Part shown: piece after piece, positions 9,413-18,764 of the stretch | How the letters are laid out: each line of letters opens with the position of its first letter | How positions within the stretch are numbered: the first letter of the stretch is position 1 | From: Mycobacterium terramassiliense | GTDB lineage: Bacteria > Actinomycetota > Actinomycetes > Mycobacteriales > Mycobacteriaceae | DNA length: 64,000 bases | Direction of reading: 5' to 3' | NCBI RefSeq assembly: GCF_900157385.1 | Contig: NZ_LT717700.1 | Coordinates: 124,001-188,000 of the forward strand | Notes under the pieces: model-generated | Databases searched by the model: none | What the model saw: the letters and a program-made list of their open reading frames with translations, nothing else | What the model was told of the DNA's origin: nothing | Made by a program: the position numbers and the translations under genes

Positions 9413-10090
9413 GCGCTCGACGTCGATCACCTCGCCGCGATTGATGCTGACCCAATCGCGCCCGTCGAGGTAGGGACGCAGGCTCGTGCCGATGAGCTCG
9501 AGGTCGGCGGGCGCCTTGGGCCGCTGCAATTCGTAGACGTGCGGCAGCTCGGCCATGCCGGTCACCACGCTCCACAGCGTCAGGGCGGCCTGACCGGTCG
9601 GCGGGTCCACCAACACCGGACCGAACAGGCACTGCCCCGACAAGAACAGCGTCGGCACACCGAATCCGCCGGCATCGGTGACGCGCCGATGGTCCTCGCG
9701 AATCTCGTCGTGGGTGGTGGCGTCGTCCAGCGCCTCGTCGAGAATCGCGGCGTCGACGCCGATGTCGCCCAGCAGTTTTCGCGCGACCGCGGGATCGTGT
9801 GGCTTCCCGCCCAGGGTGTGCAGCTCACGCCCGATCGCGGCGTACCAGCGGTCCAGCGACGCCATGTCCGTTCGGCGCAGCAGCGCCCCGATCCGCATCA
9901 GCGACCAGCCGTAGGACCAGTCCCGTTCCCAGGGGTGCTTTTGGTCCTCCGAGCGGTTGATCTCTTCGAGGCTGAAGAACCGCCAGTTGACGGTGATGCC
10001 GAGCTGGTCGCGAACGTCGCGGATCCACAACGAAGTCTGATAGGCGAACGGGCACATCGGGTCGAAGTGAAAGTCCACCGCGTCGCTCAT
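9374..10090 (-). CDS. DsbA-fold oxidoreductase-like protein with single-Cys CPFA motif
   Basis: 238 residues. The start [19 protein letters not shown] places Cys13 at the thioredoxin-fold active site. The second cysteine of CxxC is replaced by Ala16 and the helical insertion and GVPTLFL cis-Pro loop (near 150) are kept. It resembles the mycothiol-dependent Rv2466c family, which uses CPWC, so a monothiol or glutathione-transferase-like chemistry is inferred. ATG 10090 has GGAGCAGG upstream. It lies 17 bases downstream of the CitE-like gene and is probably co-transcribed with it. Confidence 0.8.
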   Translation of the reverse strand: MSDAVDFHFDPMCPFAYQTSLWIRDVRDQLGITVNWRFFSLEEINRSEDQKHPWERDWSYGWSLMRIGALLRRTDMASLDRWYAAIGRELHTLGGKPHDPAVARKLLGDIGVDAAILDEALDDATTHDEIREDHRRVTDAGGFGVPTLFLSGQCLFGPVLVDPPTGQAALTLWSVVTGMAELPHVYELQRPKAPADLELIGTSLRPYLDGRDWVSINRGEVIDVERLSGVAGQRDTDA

Positions 10091-10107
10091 CTGACCTGCT
10101 CCCGGGC

Positions 10108-11043
10108 CTAGTAGTGATAGGTGTCCGACGGTGCCGGCGAGTGCACCCGCTCTTCGTCGTCGAACTCGGACACCTCGATGCCGTAAGCGCGGGCCAGCTC
10201 GAGGATCTTGGTCGCGCGGGCGATGCGCGGCAGGTCGGAGCCGTTGCGGATCTCTCCGCCGTCGCGCTCGAACTCGGCGAAAAACTCCTTGGCCCAAGAG
10301 ATCTCGTCCTGCGACGGTGACAGCCCCTCGTTGACCACGGCGCACTGGTCCGGGGCCAGGCAGATCTTGCCCGTCATGCCGAACTCGACGGAAACCGCCG
10401 TGGCCTCGATCAGCTTCAGCGCGTTCGAGCCGATCGTCGGCCCATCGATGGCGCTGGGCAGGTTGGCCGCCTTCGCGGCGATCGTGAAGCGCGACCGGGC
10501 GTAAGCCAGGGTGGAGGGGTCCTCTCCGAAACCGGTGTCACGGCGGAAGTCGCCGATCCCGAAGGCCAGCCGGAAGGTGCCCTTGGCCGCGGCGATCTCG
10601 GTGATGCGCTCGAGGCCTCGGGCGGTTTCGACCAACGCCACGATCGGCACGTTGGGCAGCCGCTGGGCGGTCTCGGTAACGTGGTCCACCGATTCGACCA
10701 TCGCAAGCATCACCCCGCCGACCGGGGTGCCGGCCAGCGCCGCCAGGTCGTCCGCCCACCACGGGGTGCCGAACCCGTTGATCCGGACCCAGTCCGTGTT
10801 GTCGCGGCTGAGCCAACGCACGACGTTCTCGCGGGCGGCCTGCTTGTCCTTGGGAGCGACCGCATCCTCGATGTCCAGAACGACGATGTCGGCCCGCGAA
10901 TGCGCCGCGGACTGGAACCGGTCGGGATGCGCGCCGTTGACCAGCAGCCAGCTGCGGGCGAGAACGGGATCGATGCGCCAGCCGATGTCGGAGGGATCCG
11001 GCGCCTGCTCGCCGACCTGTTCATACGTCTGATCTGTCGCCAT
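10108..11043 (-). CDS. CitE-like HpcH/HpaI aldolase family lyase
   Basis: 311 residues from ATG 11043 (an ATG at 11049 has no room for a ribosome site). Motifs of citrate-lyase-beta/malyl-CoA lyase TIM barrels: [30 protein letters not shown] with the metal-binding Asp/Glu, [10 protein letters not shown] and [11 protein letters not shown]. Stand-alone mycobacterial CitE proteins lack the other citrate lyase subunits and act on acyl-CoA substrates. Orthologue position matches Rv3075c. The downstream DsbA-like gene follows closely. Confidence 0.88.
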   Translation of the reverse strand: MATDQTYEQVGEQAPDPSDIGWRIDPVLARSWLLVNGAHPDRFQSAAHSRADIVVLDIEDAVAPKDKQAARENVVRWLSRDNTDWVRINGFGTPWWADDLAALAGTPVGGVMLAMVESVDHVTETAQRLPNVPIVALVETARGLERITEIAAAKGTFRLAFGIGDFRRDTGFGEDPSTLAYARSRFTIAAKAANLPSAIDGPTIGSNALKLIEATAVSVEFGMTGKICLAPDQCAVVNEGLSPSQDEISWAKEFFAEFERDGGEIRNGSDLPRIARATKILELARAYGIEVSEFDDEERVHSPAPSDTYHY

Positions 11044-11103
11044 CTTCATTCCGTGAGTGCTAGCCGGTGTTTGTTAAACCGTAGCGGCATCTCAAACGGC
11101 CGG

Positions 11104-11895
11104 TCAGCCGGGCTTATGCGACCGGCGCCATAGCACGCGACCAACGGCCAGGGCGACGCACAGCACGACCGCGACGAGCAAGGACTGCAGGGCGAACACC
11201 GCGAAGTCGTTGACGTCGTAATAGTCGCCGTCGCCGACGCATTGGAAGCTCACGCTGGTGCCCGACTGGCCCGGCTTGTAGCTGTAATGCTCGGTGTTGT
11301 ACGCCATCTCATACCCGCCGCGGCACACGATGGGGCTCATCCACAGCGCGGTCGACGGGATGACCGCCGTCACCGCCGCCGCGCCACCGACGCAGAGGCC
11401 GATCACCCCGCCCAGCATCGCGATGACCGGCCCGATCCAACCGGCCCCGCCACGCTTGCGCTGGGGCGCCGCGTACGCCGAGCGCGCACCCGGCTCCAAG
11501 AAGACCGGATCGGACGGGTCGCAACGCGAAAAGACAACCTGGCTCCCGACCTTGATGGTGCCGCCGGCCCGTAGGCCGGCGCGGGCCAGGACGTCCCGGT
11601 ACTGCTGCTGCGACAAACCGGCGTCGATCACCGCGCGCGAGAGCGCCTCCCGGACCGGTGCCAGCCCCGGTGCCAATGGGTCGCCCCGCTCCGCCTGCAG
11701 GGCCTGCGCCAACCGGCGCGCGTGCTCGTCGATGGCCGCCATCTGCGCGGCCGAGACCGGCGATGGCTGCTCGACGGCCTGGTTCTCTTCCACGGCCGCC
11801 TTGGCGTCGGCCAGCTGCCGTTCCAGCTCGGCGATGCGCTTCTGCTGCGCGAGCTGCCGCTCCAGCTCGGCGATGCGCTGCTGGGGGTCATTCAT
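11104..11895 (-). CDS. Membrane protein with N-terminal coiled coil
   Basis: 263 residues from ATG 11895. Residues 1-45 are a repeated RIAELERQLA coiled coil. The soluble middle (60-140) is followed by two membrane helices, about 150-175 (IGPVIAMLGGVIGLCVGG) and 235-255 (ALQSLLVAVVLCVALAVG). Between them an extracytoplasmic loop holds two cysteines (IVCRGG, FQCVGDGDYYDV) likely bridged. I do not recognise a function; similar proteins are frequent in mycobacteria and nocardiae. Confidence 0.75.
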   Translation of the reverse strand: MNDPQQRIAELERQLAQQKRIAELERQLADAKAAVEENQAVEQPSPVSAAQMAAIDEHARRLAQALQAERGDPLAPGLAPVREALSRAVIDAGLSQQQYRDVLARAGLRAGGTIKVGSQVVFSRCDPSDPVFLEPGARSAYAAPQRKRGGAGWIGPVIAMLGGVIGLCVGGAAAVTAVIPSTALWMSPIVCRGGYEMAYNTEHYSYKPGQSGTSVSFQCVGDGDYYDVNDFAVFALQSLLVAVVLCVALAVGRVLWRRSHKPG

Positions 11896-12103
11896 CAGCA
11901 AATGATCGCATTTCGCCAACGCCGTCGCAGGCCGTTGTGCCGGGCACCCCACACGAGGTTTCACCGCCATGGCGCGGGGTAGCCCATCCCTTGCGACGCC
12001 AGGGGCCTTCGTCCCGCGCCGCTTCTCGCAGGGGCTAGAGGCGACTGGTCCCGACCTCGTTCTCGGTCACCCCTTGGTCGAGAGAACCAATTAAGGAGCA
12101 AAC

Positions 12104-12379
12104 ATGCGTAAGACCATTGCGGCCGTTTCTGCCACCGGCGCACTGCTGTTCGGTGGGGCCGGCGTCGCCAACGCCGCCGTCGAAAGCGCCCCGGCGCCGT
12201 CGTCGACCACAACGACGTTGGCGGACACCAACACCACCACCGACCAACACAGCGACAACAACGGCTTGTGGGGGCTGCTGGGCCTGCTTGGCTTGGGCGG
12301 GCTGCTGGGCCTGAAGCGCCGAAAGGACACCGCCGCGGTCACCGGTGTGGGCACCACCACCCCCGGGCGCGGCGTCTAG
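12104..12379 (+). CDS. Small secreted WGxxGxxG-type protein
   Basis: 91 residues with a Sec signal peptide (MRKTIAAVSATGALLFGGAG, cleavage near AVANA-like ANAAV), a Ser/Thr linker and a C-terminal WGLLGLLGLGGLLGLKRRK tail, the glycine/leucine sorting-like motif that defines WGxxGxxG proteins. The helix plus basic stop may keep it at the membrane. AAGGAG lies 7 bases before the ATG. A strong hairpin follows at 12396-12427. Role unknown. Confidence 0.88.
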   Translation: MRKTIAAVSATGALLFGGAGVANAAVESAPAPSSTTTTLADTNTTTDQHSDNNGLWGLLGLLGLGGLLGLKRRKDTAAVTGVGTTTPGRGV

Positions 12380-12395
12380 CCGTTTCCGTCGTACT

Positions 12396-12427
12396 CCCCC
12401 GTCAGGCGCGGCCGCGCCTGGCGGGGG
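12396..12427 (+). terminator. GC-rich intrinsic terminator hairpin
   Basis: CCCCCGTCAGGCGCG pairs with CGCGCCTGGCGGGGG (one T.G pair, 2-nt loop). No strong T tract, as usual for mycobacterial hairpin terminators. It closes the WGxxGxxG gene and separates it from the hemerythrin gene. Confidence 0.75.
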
Positions 12428-12491
12428 CTCGCGTTTATGCGTTCTCCCACCGGGTATTTCTTCAATTCCCCTATCACTGGAGGTATCGGCG

Positions 12492-13058
12492 ATGGCCGAC
12501 ATGCTCGTTCAATCACCCCAGGAAGTCGTCGCGTTCCTCAAGGCGCAGCACAACCTCATCGAGGACATGTTCGAAGAGGTGCTGCACGCTTCGGATCCCA
12601 AAGCGCGCGAAAAGCCCTTCATCGAGCTGCGTCAGCTGTTGGCCGTGCACGAAACCGCCGAGGAGATGGTGGTGCACCCCCGCGTGCGCCGCGAGGCCGA
12701 TTCGGGCGACGGCATCGTCGACGCCCGCCTGCAGGAAGAGCACGAGGCCAAGGAACTGCTCGCGCAGATCGAGAAACTCGACATCACCTCGCAGCAGTTC
12801 ATCGACGAGGTCACCAAGTTGCGCGGCGCCGTGCTCGACCACGCCCGGCACGAGGAAGACGAGGAATTCCCGGTGCTGGAGCGGGAAGTCGACGACGACG
12901 ATCTCAAGCGGATGGGGACGGCGGTGCGAGCGGCCGAGGCCATCGCGCCGACGCGCCCGCACCCGGGCGTGGAGTCGGCGAAGCTGAACTTCGCGGTCGG
13001 GCCGTTCGCCTCGATGCTCGACCGCGCCCGCGACCTGATCCAGCAAGCTATCGGCTAG
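12492..13058 (+). CDS. Hemerythrin HHE-domain protein
   Basis: 188 residues, soluble. The four-helix hemerythrin fold shows its iron ligands in order: LKAQHNLIEDMFEEV (His about 20), LLAVHETAEEMVVHP, EEHEAKELL and LDHARHEEDEEFPVLE. Such proteins bind O2, NO or act in oxidative stress; mycobacterial members affect macrolide tolerance and SigF-linked stress, but which applies here is unknown. GGAGG lies 8 bases before ATG 12492, which decides against the longer upstream frame. Followed at 28 bases by selO. Confidence 0.9.
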   Translation: MADMLVQSPQEVVAFLKAQHNLIEDMFEEVLHASDPKAREKPFIELRQLLAVHETAEEMVVHPRVRREADSGDGIVDARLQEEHEAKELLAQIEKLDITSQQFIDEVTKLRGAVLDHARHEEDEEFPVLEREVDDDDLKRMGTAVRAAEAIAPTRPHPGVESAKLNFAVGPFASMLDRARDLIQQAIG

Positions 13059-13085
13059 CACCGAGCCTTCCGTACTGTCGGTGGA

Positions 13086-14549
13086 GTGAGCGTCACACCG
13101 CAGACGACCGTCGCCCTCGCCGACCGGTTCTTCCGCGAGTTGCCGGAGCTGGCCGTCCGCTGGCAGGCCGAGGCGGCTCCCGAGGTGCACCCCCTCGTGG
13201 TCAACGACGCATTGGCCGCGGAACTCGGCCTCGACGGCGCGTGGCTGCGCAGCGCCGACGGGCTGCGTTTCCTGGTGGGCAACCTGGTCCCCGACGGGGC
13301 CGCTCCGGTGGCGCAGGCCTACGCCGGACACCAATTCGGCGGCTACGCGCCGCGGCTGGGCGACGGGCGGGCATTGCTGCTCGGCGAACTCGTCGACCCC
13401 CACGGGCGCCTGCGCGACATCCATCTGAAGGGGTCCGGCCCCACGCCGTTCGCGCGGGGCGGTGACGGCCTGGCCGCGGTCGGGCCCATGCTGCGCGAAT
13501 ACATCGTCAGCGAAGCCATGCACGCCCTGGGGGTCCCCACCACGCGGTCCCTGGCGGTGGTGGCCACCGGGCGCCCGGTACAGCGCGACACGCTGCTGCC
13601 CGGCGCCGTGCTCACCCGCGTCGCGAGCAGCCACCTGCGCGTCGGGAGCTTCCAATACGCCGCGTCCACCGCCGACCTCGACCTGCTGCGACGCCTCGCC
13701 GACCACGCGATCGCCCGCCACCATCCCGCGGCGGCGACGGCCGACCGGCCCTACCTGGCGCTGTTCGAAGCCGTGGCCGCCGCCCAGGCGTCGCTGATCG
13801 CCCGATGGATGCTGATCGGGTTCGTGCACGGCGTGATGAACACCGACAACATGACGATCTCGGGGGAAACCATCGACTACGGCCCGTGCGCCTTCATGGA
13901 GGCCTACGACCCGGACACGGTCTTCAGCTCGATCGATTTCTGGGGCCGCTACGCCTACGGCAACCAGCCGGTCGTCGCGGGGTGGAACCTCGCCCGGTTC
14001 GCCGAGGCCCTGCTTCCGCTGCTCTCCGGCGACGCCGAGGAGGCCGTCGCGCTGGCCGAGCAGGGGTTCGCGGTGTTCCGGCCCACCTACGATGCCGTGT
14101 GGTCGCCCGGCATGCGCGCCAAGCTCGGCCTGTCCGAGTCCGTTGCGGCACAACGGGTCACGCCATTGGTCGACGAGCTGCTCGCCCTGCTCAAGGAGAG
14201 CCACGTCGACTACACCTCGTTCTTCCGCCACCTCGCCCACGCCGCGCGAGGGGACGCCGAGCCCGCGCGCGGGCTGTTCGTCAACCTCGCCGGCTTCGAC
14301 GAATGGATGTCACGCTGGCGGGCCCTGGGTCCCGACGCCGAGTCGATGGACCGCGCCAACCCGATCTACATCCCACGCAACCACCTCGTCGAAGAGGCTT
14401 TGGCCGCGGCGACGGCCGGCGATCTCGATCCGCTCGCGCGGCTCCTTGAGGCCGTCACCGACCCGTACCACGAACGACCGGGCTTGCAGCGCTACGCCAG
14501 CCCCGCGCCGGAGGATTTCGGCGCGTACCAAACGTTCTGCGGCACCTAG
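13086..14549 (+). CDS. selO: Protein adenylyltransferase SelO (YdiU)
   Basis: 487 residues from GTG 13086. SelO is a pseudokinase that binds ATP in reverse and AMPylates Ser/Thr/Tyr of redox proteins. Seen here: [45 protein letters not shown], and the [24 protein letters not shown] active loop with catalytic Asp and metal ligands. The protein ends YQTFCGT, the redox-active Cys counterpart of the selenocysteine in eukaryotic SelO. Length and motifs are complete. Confidence 0.95.
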   Translation: MSVTPQTTVALADRFFRELPELAVRWQAEAAPEVHPLVVNDALAAELGLDGAWLRSADGLRFLVGNLVPDGAAPVAQAYAGHQFGGYAPRLGDGRALLLGELVDPHGRLRDIHLKGSGPTPFARGGDGLAAVGPMLREYIVSEAMHALGVPTTRSLAVVATGRPVQRDTLLPGAVLTRVASSHLRVGSFQYAASTADLDLLRRLADHAIARHHPAAATADRPYLALFEAVAAAQASLIARWMLIGFVHGVMNTDNMTISGETIDYGPCAFMEAYDPDTVFSSIDFWGRYAYGNQPVVAGWNLARFAEALLPLLSGDAEEAVALAEQGFAVFRPTYDAVWSPGMRAKLGLSESVAAQRVTPLVDELLALLKESHVDYTSFFRHLAHAARGDAEPARGLFVNLAGFDEWMSRWRALGPDAESMDRANPIYIPRNHLVEEALAAATAGDLDPLARLLEAVTDPYHERPGLQRYASPAPEDFGAYQTFCGT

Positions 14550-14759
14550 GGTTCCGCTACTGGGCGACGGCGCGGCTCTGGCAGGCGGCGGTCAAGCTCG
14601 ATTTCGCCCTGCGCGAAGCGCGCGCCAGTAAGCCGAAGACCACGCCCGTCAGGATCGGCTCGAGATCCTTGGCGCATGCCGACCTGGGCCAGAATAGATT
14701 TGGTGACCGGCGCGACTGCTTCGGCCGCGTTCGGTTGGATTCGCCTACGCGGCAACGGT

Positions 14760-15605
14760 TTACGCCAGTTTCGCGAACTCGGCTTGCAGCTCGTCCAGGC
14801 GGCGAAGTGTCTCGTCGCGAGGTTCCGTCGGCAGTTCCACCAGGACCTGTTCCAGCCCGAGGGGAAGGTAGCCCTCGAGCTCCTTCGACGACTGATTCCC
14901 CAAGTGGGATCCGATCACGGGCACGTCGTGGCCGGCGGCGGCGCGCAGTTCCTCCAGCTGACCCGAAAGGGCATCCGCCGACGGGCTCATGGCAAGCCAG
15001 CCGGCCTCGAGCCGGGCGATGCGCTGGAAGCTCGCCGGCCCCCCGCCCAAGTACAGCGGCGGGTACGGCCGCGTGATCGGCTTCGGCCAGCTGTAGATCG
15101 GATCGAAATCGACGAAGTCGCCGTGGAATTCGGCCTCGTCCTGCGTCCAGATCTCGATCATCGCCCGCAGCCGTTCGTCGACCACCCGCCCGCGCACCTT
15201 GGGATCGACGCCGTGGTTGGCGATCTCTTCGCGCAGCCAGCCCACCCCCACGCCGAAGCGAAACCGTCCCCCGGAGACCAGATCAAGGGACACGACCTCC
15301 TTGGCGGTCAGGATCGGATCGCGCTGCGGGACCAGCGCGATCCCCGTCCCGAGGAGAAGGTTCTCGGTCGCGACCGCCGCCGCCGTCAACGCGACGAACG
15401 GATCCAGCGTGCGGTAGTACTTCCGCGGGATGGGGCCGCCCATCGGATATGGGGTCTTGGCGTTGACCGGGATGTGCGAATGCTCCGCCAAAAACAGCGA
15501 GGCAAACCCGCGCTCCTCGAGCGCCCGGCCCAGCTCGACCGGGCCGATCCCCTCGTCGGTAATGAAAGTCAGGACACCCAATCCCATGCGTGCTCCCATC
15601 GTCAT
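14760..15605 (-). CDS. LLM-class F420-dependent oxidoreductase
   Basis: 281 residues. The luciferase-like TIM barrel is visible from LGVLTFITDEGIGPVELG, through GFASLFLAEHSHIP, LLLGTGIALVPQRDP and SGGRFRFGVGVGW. Mycobacterial members use coenzyme F420. Start ATG 15605 overlaps the stop of the upstream gene (ATGA), supporting this start and coupled translation; ATG 15587 is the alternative. It may correspond to Rv3079c. Substrate unknown. Confidence 0.9.
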   Translation of the reverse strand: MTMGARMGLGVLTFITDEGIGPVELGRALEERGFASLFLAEHSHIPVNAKTPYPMGGPIPRKYYRTLDPFVALTAAAVATENLLLGTGIALVPQRDPILTAKEVVSLDLVSGGRFRFGVGVGWLREEIANHGVDPKVRGRVVDERLRAMIEIWTQDEAEFHGDFVDFDPIYSWPKPITRPYPPLYLGGGPASFQRIARLEAGWLAMSPSADALSGQLEELRAAAGHDVPVIGSHLGNQSSKELEGYLPLGLEQVLVELPTEPRDETLRRLDELQAEFAKLA

Positions 15606-15991
15606 TGCGCGGTCTCGCCTCGCGTAGTCCTGCGACTGGCGCCCCAGAGCCCGACGCCGATGCCGACCACGGCGCCGCCCAGTCCGATCAGCCGTTGCGA
15701 GGGTTTCAATTCATCGTGCACGCTGACGCCGCCGAGCAGGTCGGCCGCGTCGGCGCCGGCGGAAGCCAAAAACCAGCCGCGGGTGTTCTTGCCGCGCAGC
15801 GCGGCCGCCGCGAGCAGCCCCCCGATCAGCGCATCGCGATAGCCCATCGAACGCAGCAACAGTTGCGCCGTCGGCGTCGGCTCCTCCGGATCGCCCCACC
15901 ACCGGTTCGCCCGGAGCGGATCGACGAGGAAAGAGATGCCCGACGCCAGACGGATGCCGCCGGCCAGGAGCGCTGCGCGATCAATCGACAT
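15602..15991 (-). CDS. Small membrane protein (DUF4267-like)
   Basis: 129 residues with a hydrophobic N-terminal segment (LLAGGIRLASGISFLV), a helix around GYRDALIGGLLAAAAL and another near GLGGAVVGIGVGLWG. The RANRWWG and GYRDALIGG pattern is shared with DUF4267-type membrane proteins. Translationally coupled to the downstream F420 oxidoreductase. Its start lies 43 bases from a TetR-type palindrome (16033-16053), so the neighbouring TetR proteins may control this operon. Confidence 0.78.
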   Translation of the reverse strand: MSIDRAALLAGGIRLASGISFLVDPLRANRWWGDPEEPTPTAQLLLRSMGYRDALIGGLLAAAALRGKNTRGWFLASAGADAADLLGGVSVHDELKPSQRLIGLGGAVVGIGVGLWGASRRTTRGETAQ

Positions 15992-16356
15992 GGCCGCAGC
16001 CTAGAGCCAATCGCCCCGGTGAACTACGGTTCACTGAAATTATCGTTTTCAGTTAAAAGAATCCACCCTGGCCCGGGCAAAAAAGTTTCGCCCAGTCGAC
16101 CGATCTCGGCAAACGCGTTCCTACCACGCACATTTGCCGTATCGCGCTCGAGGGCCTGTACGCGACCCCGCCGAAAGCTCCGATACCAGCGACGAATGGT
16201 CGCCGGGAACTCGGGGCGAAAACAATTGTGCATCCGTCCAATAGTCTGTCCGCGAACATCGTGACGGCTCATGGGCGTTTCGTGACGAAGACTCACTCGA
16301 CACGGGGTTTCCGAAAGCGGTGTGGACGAACGATCAGCGGATTATTTTTGTTAACT
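15992..16356. other. Intergenic control region upstream of the first TetR gene
   Basis: 365 bases between divergent genes, locally more A+T-rich than the rest. It holds the operator-like palindrome at 16033-16053 and a GTTAAC just before the TetR ATG. A small minus-strand frame (16024-16296) was judged non-coding. No RNA gene seen. Confidence 0.6.
16033..16053. promoter_or_regulatory. Candidate TetR operator (palindrome)
   Basis: ACTGAAA-N7-TTTCAGT, a perfect 7-base inverted repeat. Extended sequence CTGAAATTA..GTTTT..GTTAA recurs at 17108-17130 ahead of the second, duplicated TetR gene, which makes a shared operator likely. Not tested. Confidence 0.6.
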
Positions 16357-17061
16357 ATGACGGGACAGGGGGATCCGGCAGCACGTCCGCAGCAGTATGT
16401 CGGCCATACGGTCACGCCCCGGCGCAAGAAACTCGCACCCGATCCCGACGTGCGCCGCGCCATCGTGGACGCCGCGTCGAAATCGGTTCGCGAGCAGGGG
16501 GTTCGGGGGCTCAGCGTCGCCACGGTTCTGGAACGCGCCCGGCTGAGCACCCGGGCGTTCTATCGGCACTTCGACTCCAAGGACCAGTTGGTGGCCGCGG
16601 TCTTTCTCGAGATGACGCGCAGCGAAGTGCTGCGGCTGAAGACCAGGATGTCGGAGGCCACCGACCCGGTCGAGGCCGTGGCGGCCTGGATCGACGGACG
16701 GCTGGACCTCGCATTCGACGAGGAGATCAAAGCGGAGCTGCGCCAGGTGTCCCTGGAGGCCCAGTCGAAGTCGTTCTCCGTTCCTGACATGGTGGCACCC
16801 GCCTACGGTGCGATTCTCGAGCCGCTCATCGAGCAGTTGCAACGCGGCCTGGAGCTCGGCGTGTTCAAGGACATCATCCCGGCGACCGCCGCGAAGTCGA
16901 TCCACGGGGTGGTGTGGGCCGGCACGCAGCGGCAGTGGGCTACGAATCACTGGGACCGCAACGAAGTCCGCGAACGAGCCGTGCGCTTCTGCCTGCGCGG
17001 GCTGGGCGTGGCGCCCCGCGTCATCGAAGAACTCACCGCCGGGGACGAAGCCGCGTGCTAG
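16357..17061 (+). CDS. TetR/AcrR-family transcriptional regulator (copy 1)
   Basis: 234 residues from ATG 16357. The N-terminal helix-turn-helix is GLSVATVLERARLSTRAFYRHFDSK (about residues 50-75), the classic TetR signature. The C-terminal ligand domain is helical. No ribosome site precedes the ATG, so translation may be leaderless or begin elsewhere. A closely related gene follows at 17196; the two share long stretches nearly identical at DNA level (for example around 16890-16940 and 17690-17740), indicating tandem duplication. Ligand unknown. Confidence 0.88.
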   Translation: MTGQGDPAARPQQYVGHTVTPRRKKLAPDPDVRRAIVDAASKSVREQGVRGLSVATVLERARLSTRAFYRHFDSKDQLVAAVFLEMTRSEVLRLKTRMSEATDPVEAVAAWIDGRLDLAFDEEIKAELRQVSLEAQSKSFSVPDMVAPAYGAILEPLIEQLQRGLELGVFKDIIPATAAKSIHGVVWAGTQRQWATNHWDRNEVRERAVRFCLRGLGVAPRVIEELTAGDEAAC

Positions 17062-17107
17062 TGGAACCGTTGGTTTCCACTTGCAGCACCCGCCGCCCAG
17101 TTTTCTC

Positions 17108-17132
17108 CTGAAATTAATGTTTCCGTTAACGG
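17108..17132. promoter_or_regulatory. Candidate TetR operator ahead of copy 2
   Basis: CTGAAATTAATGTTTCC runs into the perfect palindrome CCGTTAACGG (17123-17132). It resembles the element at 16034-16056 base by base apart from a one-base gap, 64 bases before the second TetR start. Confidence 0.55.
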
Positions 17133-17195
17133 TTGTGCGGGGTACCTACGCGTAATGACACGCCTGTATAACCGGACCACTCACGTCTGACGCGC

Positions 17196-17858
17196 ATGAA
17201 CGGCCAGCTAACGCGACGACGGAGCAAGCTCGATCCCGACCCCGACGTGCGGTGCGCCATCGTCGCCGCCGCATCGAGATCCATGCACGAGCACGGCGTC
17301 CGGGGACTGAGCGTCGCGACAGTGCTCGAGCACGCGAAGCTGAGCACCCGCGCGTTCTACCGACACTTTGATTCCAAAGACCAGTTGGTCGCCGCGGTCT
17401 TCCTGGAGCTGGCCCGGCACGAAACGCAGAGGCTGAGAGGAAAAATGGCGAACACGGCCGACCCGGTCGAGGCGGTTGTCGCGTGGGTCGACGGCCGACT
17501 TGAACTCGCATTCGGTGAAGCTAACGACAACGGTGTACGCCGCCTCACCCTGGACGCCCACTCCAGGGGTGTCTCCTCTCCCGAGATGGTCGCACCCGCA
17601 TACAGCGCGATACTCGAACCGCTCGTGGAGCAGCTCGAGCGCGGCCTGGAACTCGGCGTGTTCGAGGACATCGTCCCGATGACCGCCGCGAAGTCGATCC
17701 ACGGGGTGGTGTGGGCCGGCACGCAGCGGCAGTGGGCCACCCATCACTGGGACCGCGGTGTGGTCCGCGAGCGCGCGCTGCGGTTCTGCCTGCGCGGACT
17801 GGGCGTTTCGCCCCACAGGATCGAGCAGGTCACCGGGCGACGTTCGGCCGCTGGCTGA
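17196..17858 (+). CDS. TetR/AcrR-family transcriptional regulator (copy 2)
   Basis: 220 residues, paralogous to the gene just upstream: same HTH (GLSVATVLEHAKLSTRAFYRHFDSK) and same C-terminal block (TAAKSIHGVVWAGTQRQWAT). It lacks the N-terminal extension of copy 1 and differs most in the ligand-binding middle, as expected if the copies now sense different molecules. ATG 17196 is the natural start. Probably autoregulated through the palindromes at 17108-17132. Confidence 0.88.
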   Translation: MNGQLTRRRSKLDPDPDVRCAIVAAASRSMHEHGVRGLSVATVLEHAKLSTRAFYRHFDSKDQLVAAVFLELARHETQRLRGKMANTADPVEAVVAWVDGRLELAFGEANDNGVRRLTLDAHSRGVSSPEMVAPAYSAILEPLVEQLERGLELGVFEDIVPMTAAKSIHGVVWAGTQRQWATHHWDRGVVRERALRFCLRGLGVSPHRIEQVTGRRSAAG

Positions 17859-17871
17859 GCGCCGGCGCGTT

Positions 17872-18129
17872 CTACTTGGCCGGGCAGGCGGCGGCGATTT
17901 GCGGCGACGCCGGCCACAACGCCACCGTCAACCCGAAGGCCGCGACGTCGGATCCGGCCGGCATCACGTTTTGAAGCCGCGCCTGCATCCGCTGCGTTTC
18001 CTCGGTGTGCACGACGGCCCAGACGAACCCGATGGACAGGTAGGGAATCGCTAGCCACAGCGCCATCTCGATCAGCGCCCCGACGCTGACCTCGTATTGC
18101 AACACGCGCCGCAGCAGGTCCATCGACAT
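17872..18129 (-). CDS. Small membrane protein
   Basis: 85 residues with a hydrophobic segment at about 18-40 (LIEMALWLAIPYLSIGFVWAVVH) and a second near the C-terminus (FGLTVALWPASPQIAAACPAK). Divergent from the DUF732 membrane protein at 18165. Such short proteins are common beside DUF732 genes in mycobacteria. Function unknown; two possible ATG starts at 18129 and 18123. Confidence 0.7.
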   Translation of the reverse strand: MSMDLLRRVLQYEVSVGALIEMALWLAIPYLSIGFVWAVVHTEETQRMQARLQNVMPAGSDVAAFGLTVALWPASPQIAAACPAK

Positions 18130-18164
18130 GTGAGGGTCTCACGGCGGGCTGCCGGTTCGCTACC

Positions 18165-18764
18165 ATGGCCGTCATGGCCGAGCCGTCCCCGGCTGGCGAC
18201 GAAACGTTCGCGCTCAACCGCGCCGAGACGGTTGCCGTACCCAATGACGCAACGGCGGATGCCGCCGATCGCACGTCCCCGCGCGCCTATGACGACGACG
18301 TCGGGGGCGAACCAGCGAGCGACCGTCAATCCTGGAGCGCCACCTGGCGCAAGGCCGGCGCGTTGCTCGCCGCTGGTCTTGCCCTCGCGGGAGCGATCAT
18401 TTTCGCCTTTTGGCTGCTGAACCCGGATCCCAAGGGCACTCAGCCCGCCGCGCCCAAGGGAGCGGCGCCCGCGCCCGCGACCCCGTCGGCCTCGGCCGCG
18501 CCGCCGTCCATCGCCTCCACGCCGGACCAGGACAACAAGTACGTACAGAACCTGAACAACCACGGCATTTCGTTCGCCAATCCGGAGGCCGCCATCTCCA
18601 ACGGCAAGATGGTGTGCAACGACATCGGTCGTGGGGTCTCGGTGCCGCAGATCGTCAACGCGTTTCACGCGAGCAACCCGGGGCTGGACGCCGAGACGTA
18701 CGTGAGCATCTCCGTTCACGCGTACTGCCCGCAAAACGCCAACCTCGTCGGCGGAGGGCCGTAG
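18165..18764 (+). CDS. Membrane-anchored DUF732 protein
   Basis: 199 residues. A cytoplasmic acidic N-terminus is followed by one membrane helix (about 63-86, AGALLAAGLALAGAIIFAFWLL), a Pro/Ala linker, and an extracytoplasmic DUF732 domain (DNKYVQNLNNHGISFANPEAAISNGKMVC ending in AYCPQN, written here in parts) with its two conserved cysteines expected to be disulfide-bonded. Function of DUF732 is unknown. ATG 18165 and 18174 are both possible. Confidence 0.85.
   Translation: MAVMAEPSPAGDETFALNRAETVAVPNDATADAADRTSPRAYDDDVGGEPASDRQSWSATWRKAGALLAAGLALAGAIIFAFWLLNPDPKGTQPAAPKGAAPAPATPSASAAPPSIASTPDQDNKYVQNLNNHGISFANPEAAISNGKMVCNDIGRGVSVPQIVNAFHASNPGLDAETYVSISVHAYCPQNANLVGGGP

Noticed and set aside
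12513..14240. 575-codon minus-strand open frame
   Set aside because: Lies over hemerythrin and selO, both with full motifs; the composition is that of a shadow frame.
14550..14759. Short frames between selO and the F420 oxidoreductase
   Set aside because: About 210 bases, no ribosome site or recognisable protein; left as intergenic.
16024..16296. 90-codon minus-strand frame upstream of the first TetR gene
   Set aside because: No ribosome site, no recognisable protein pattern; the stretch holds an operator-like palindrome instead.
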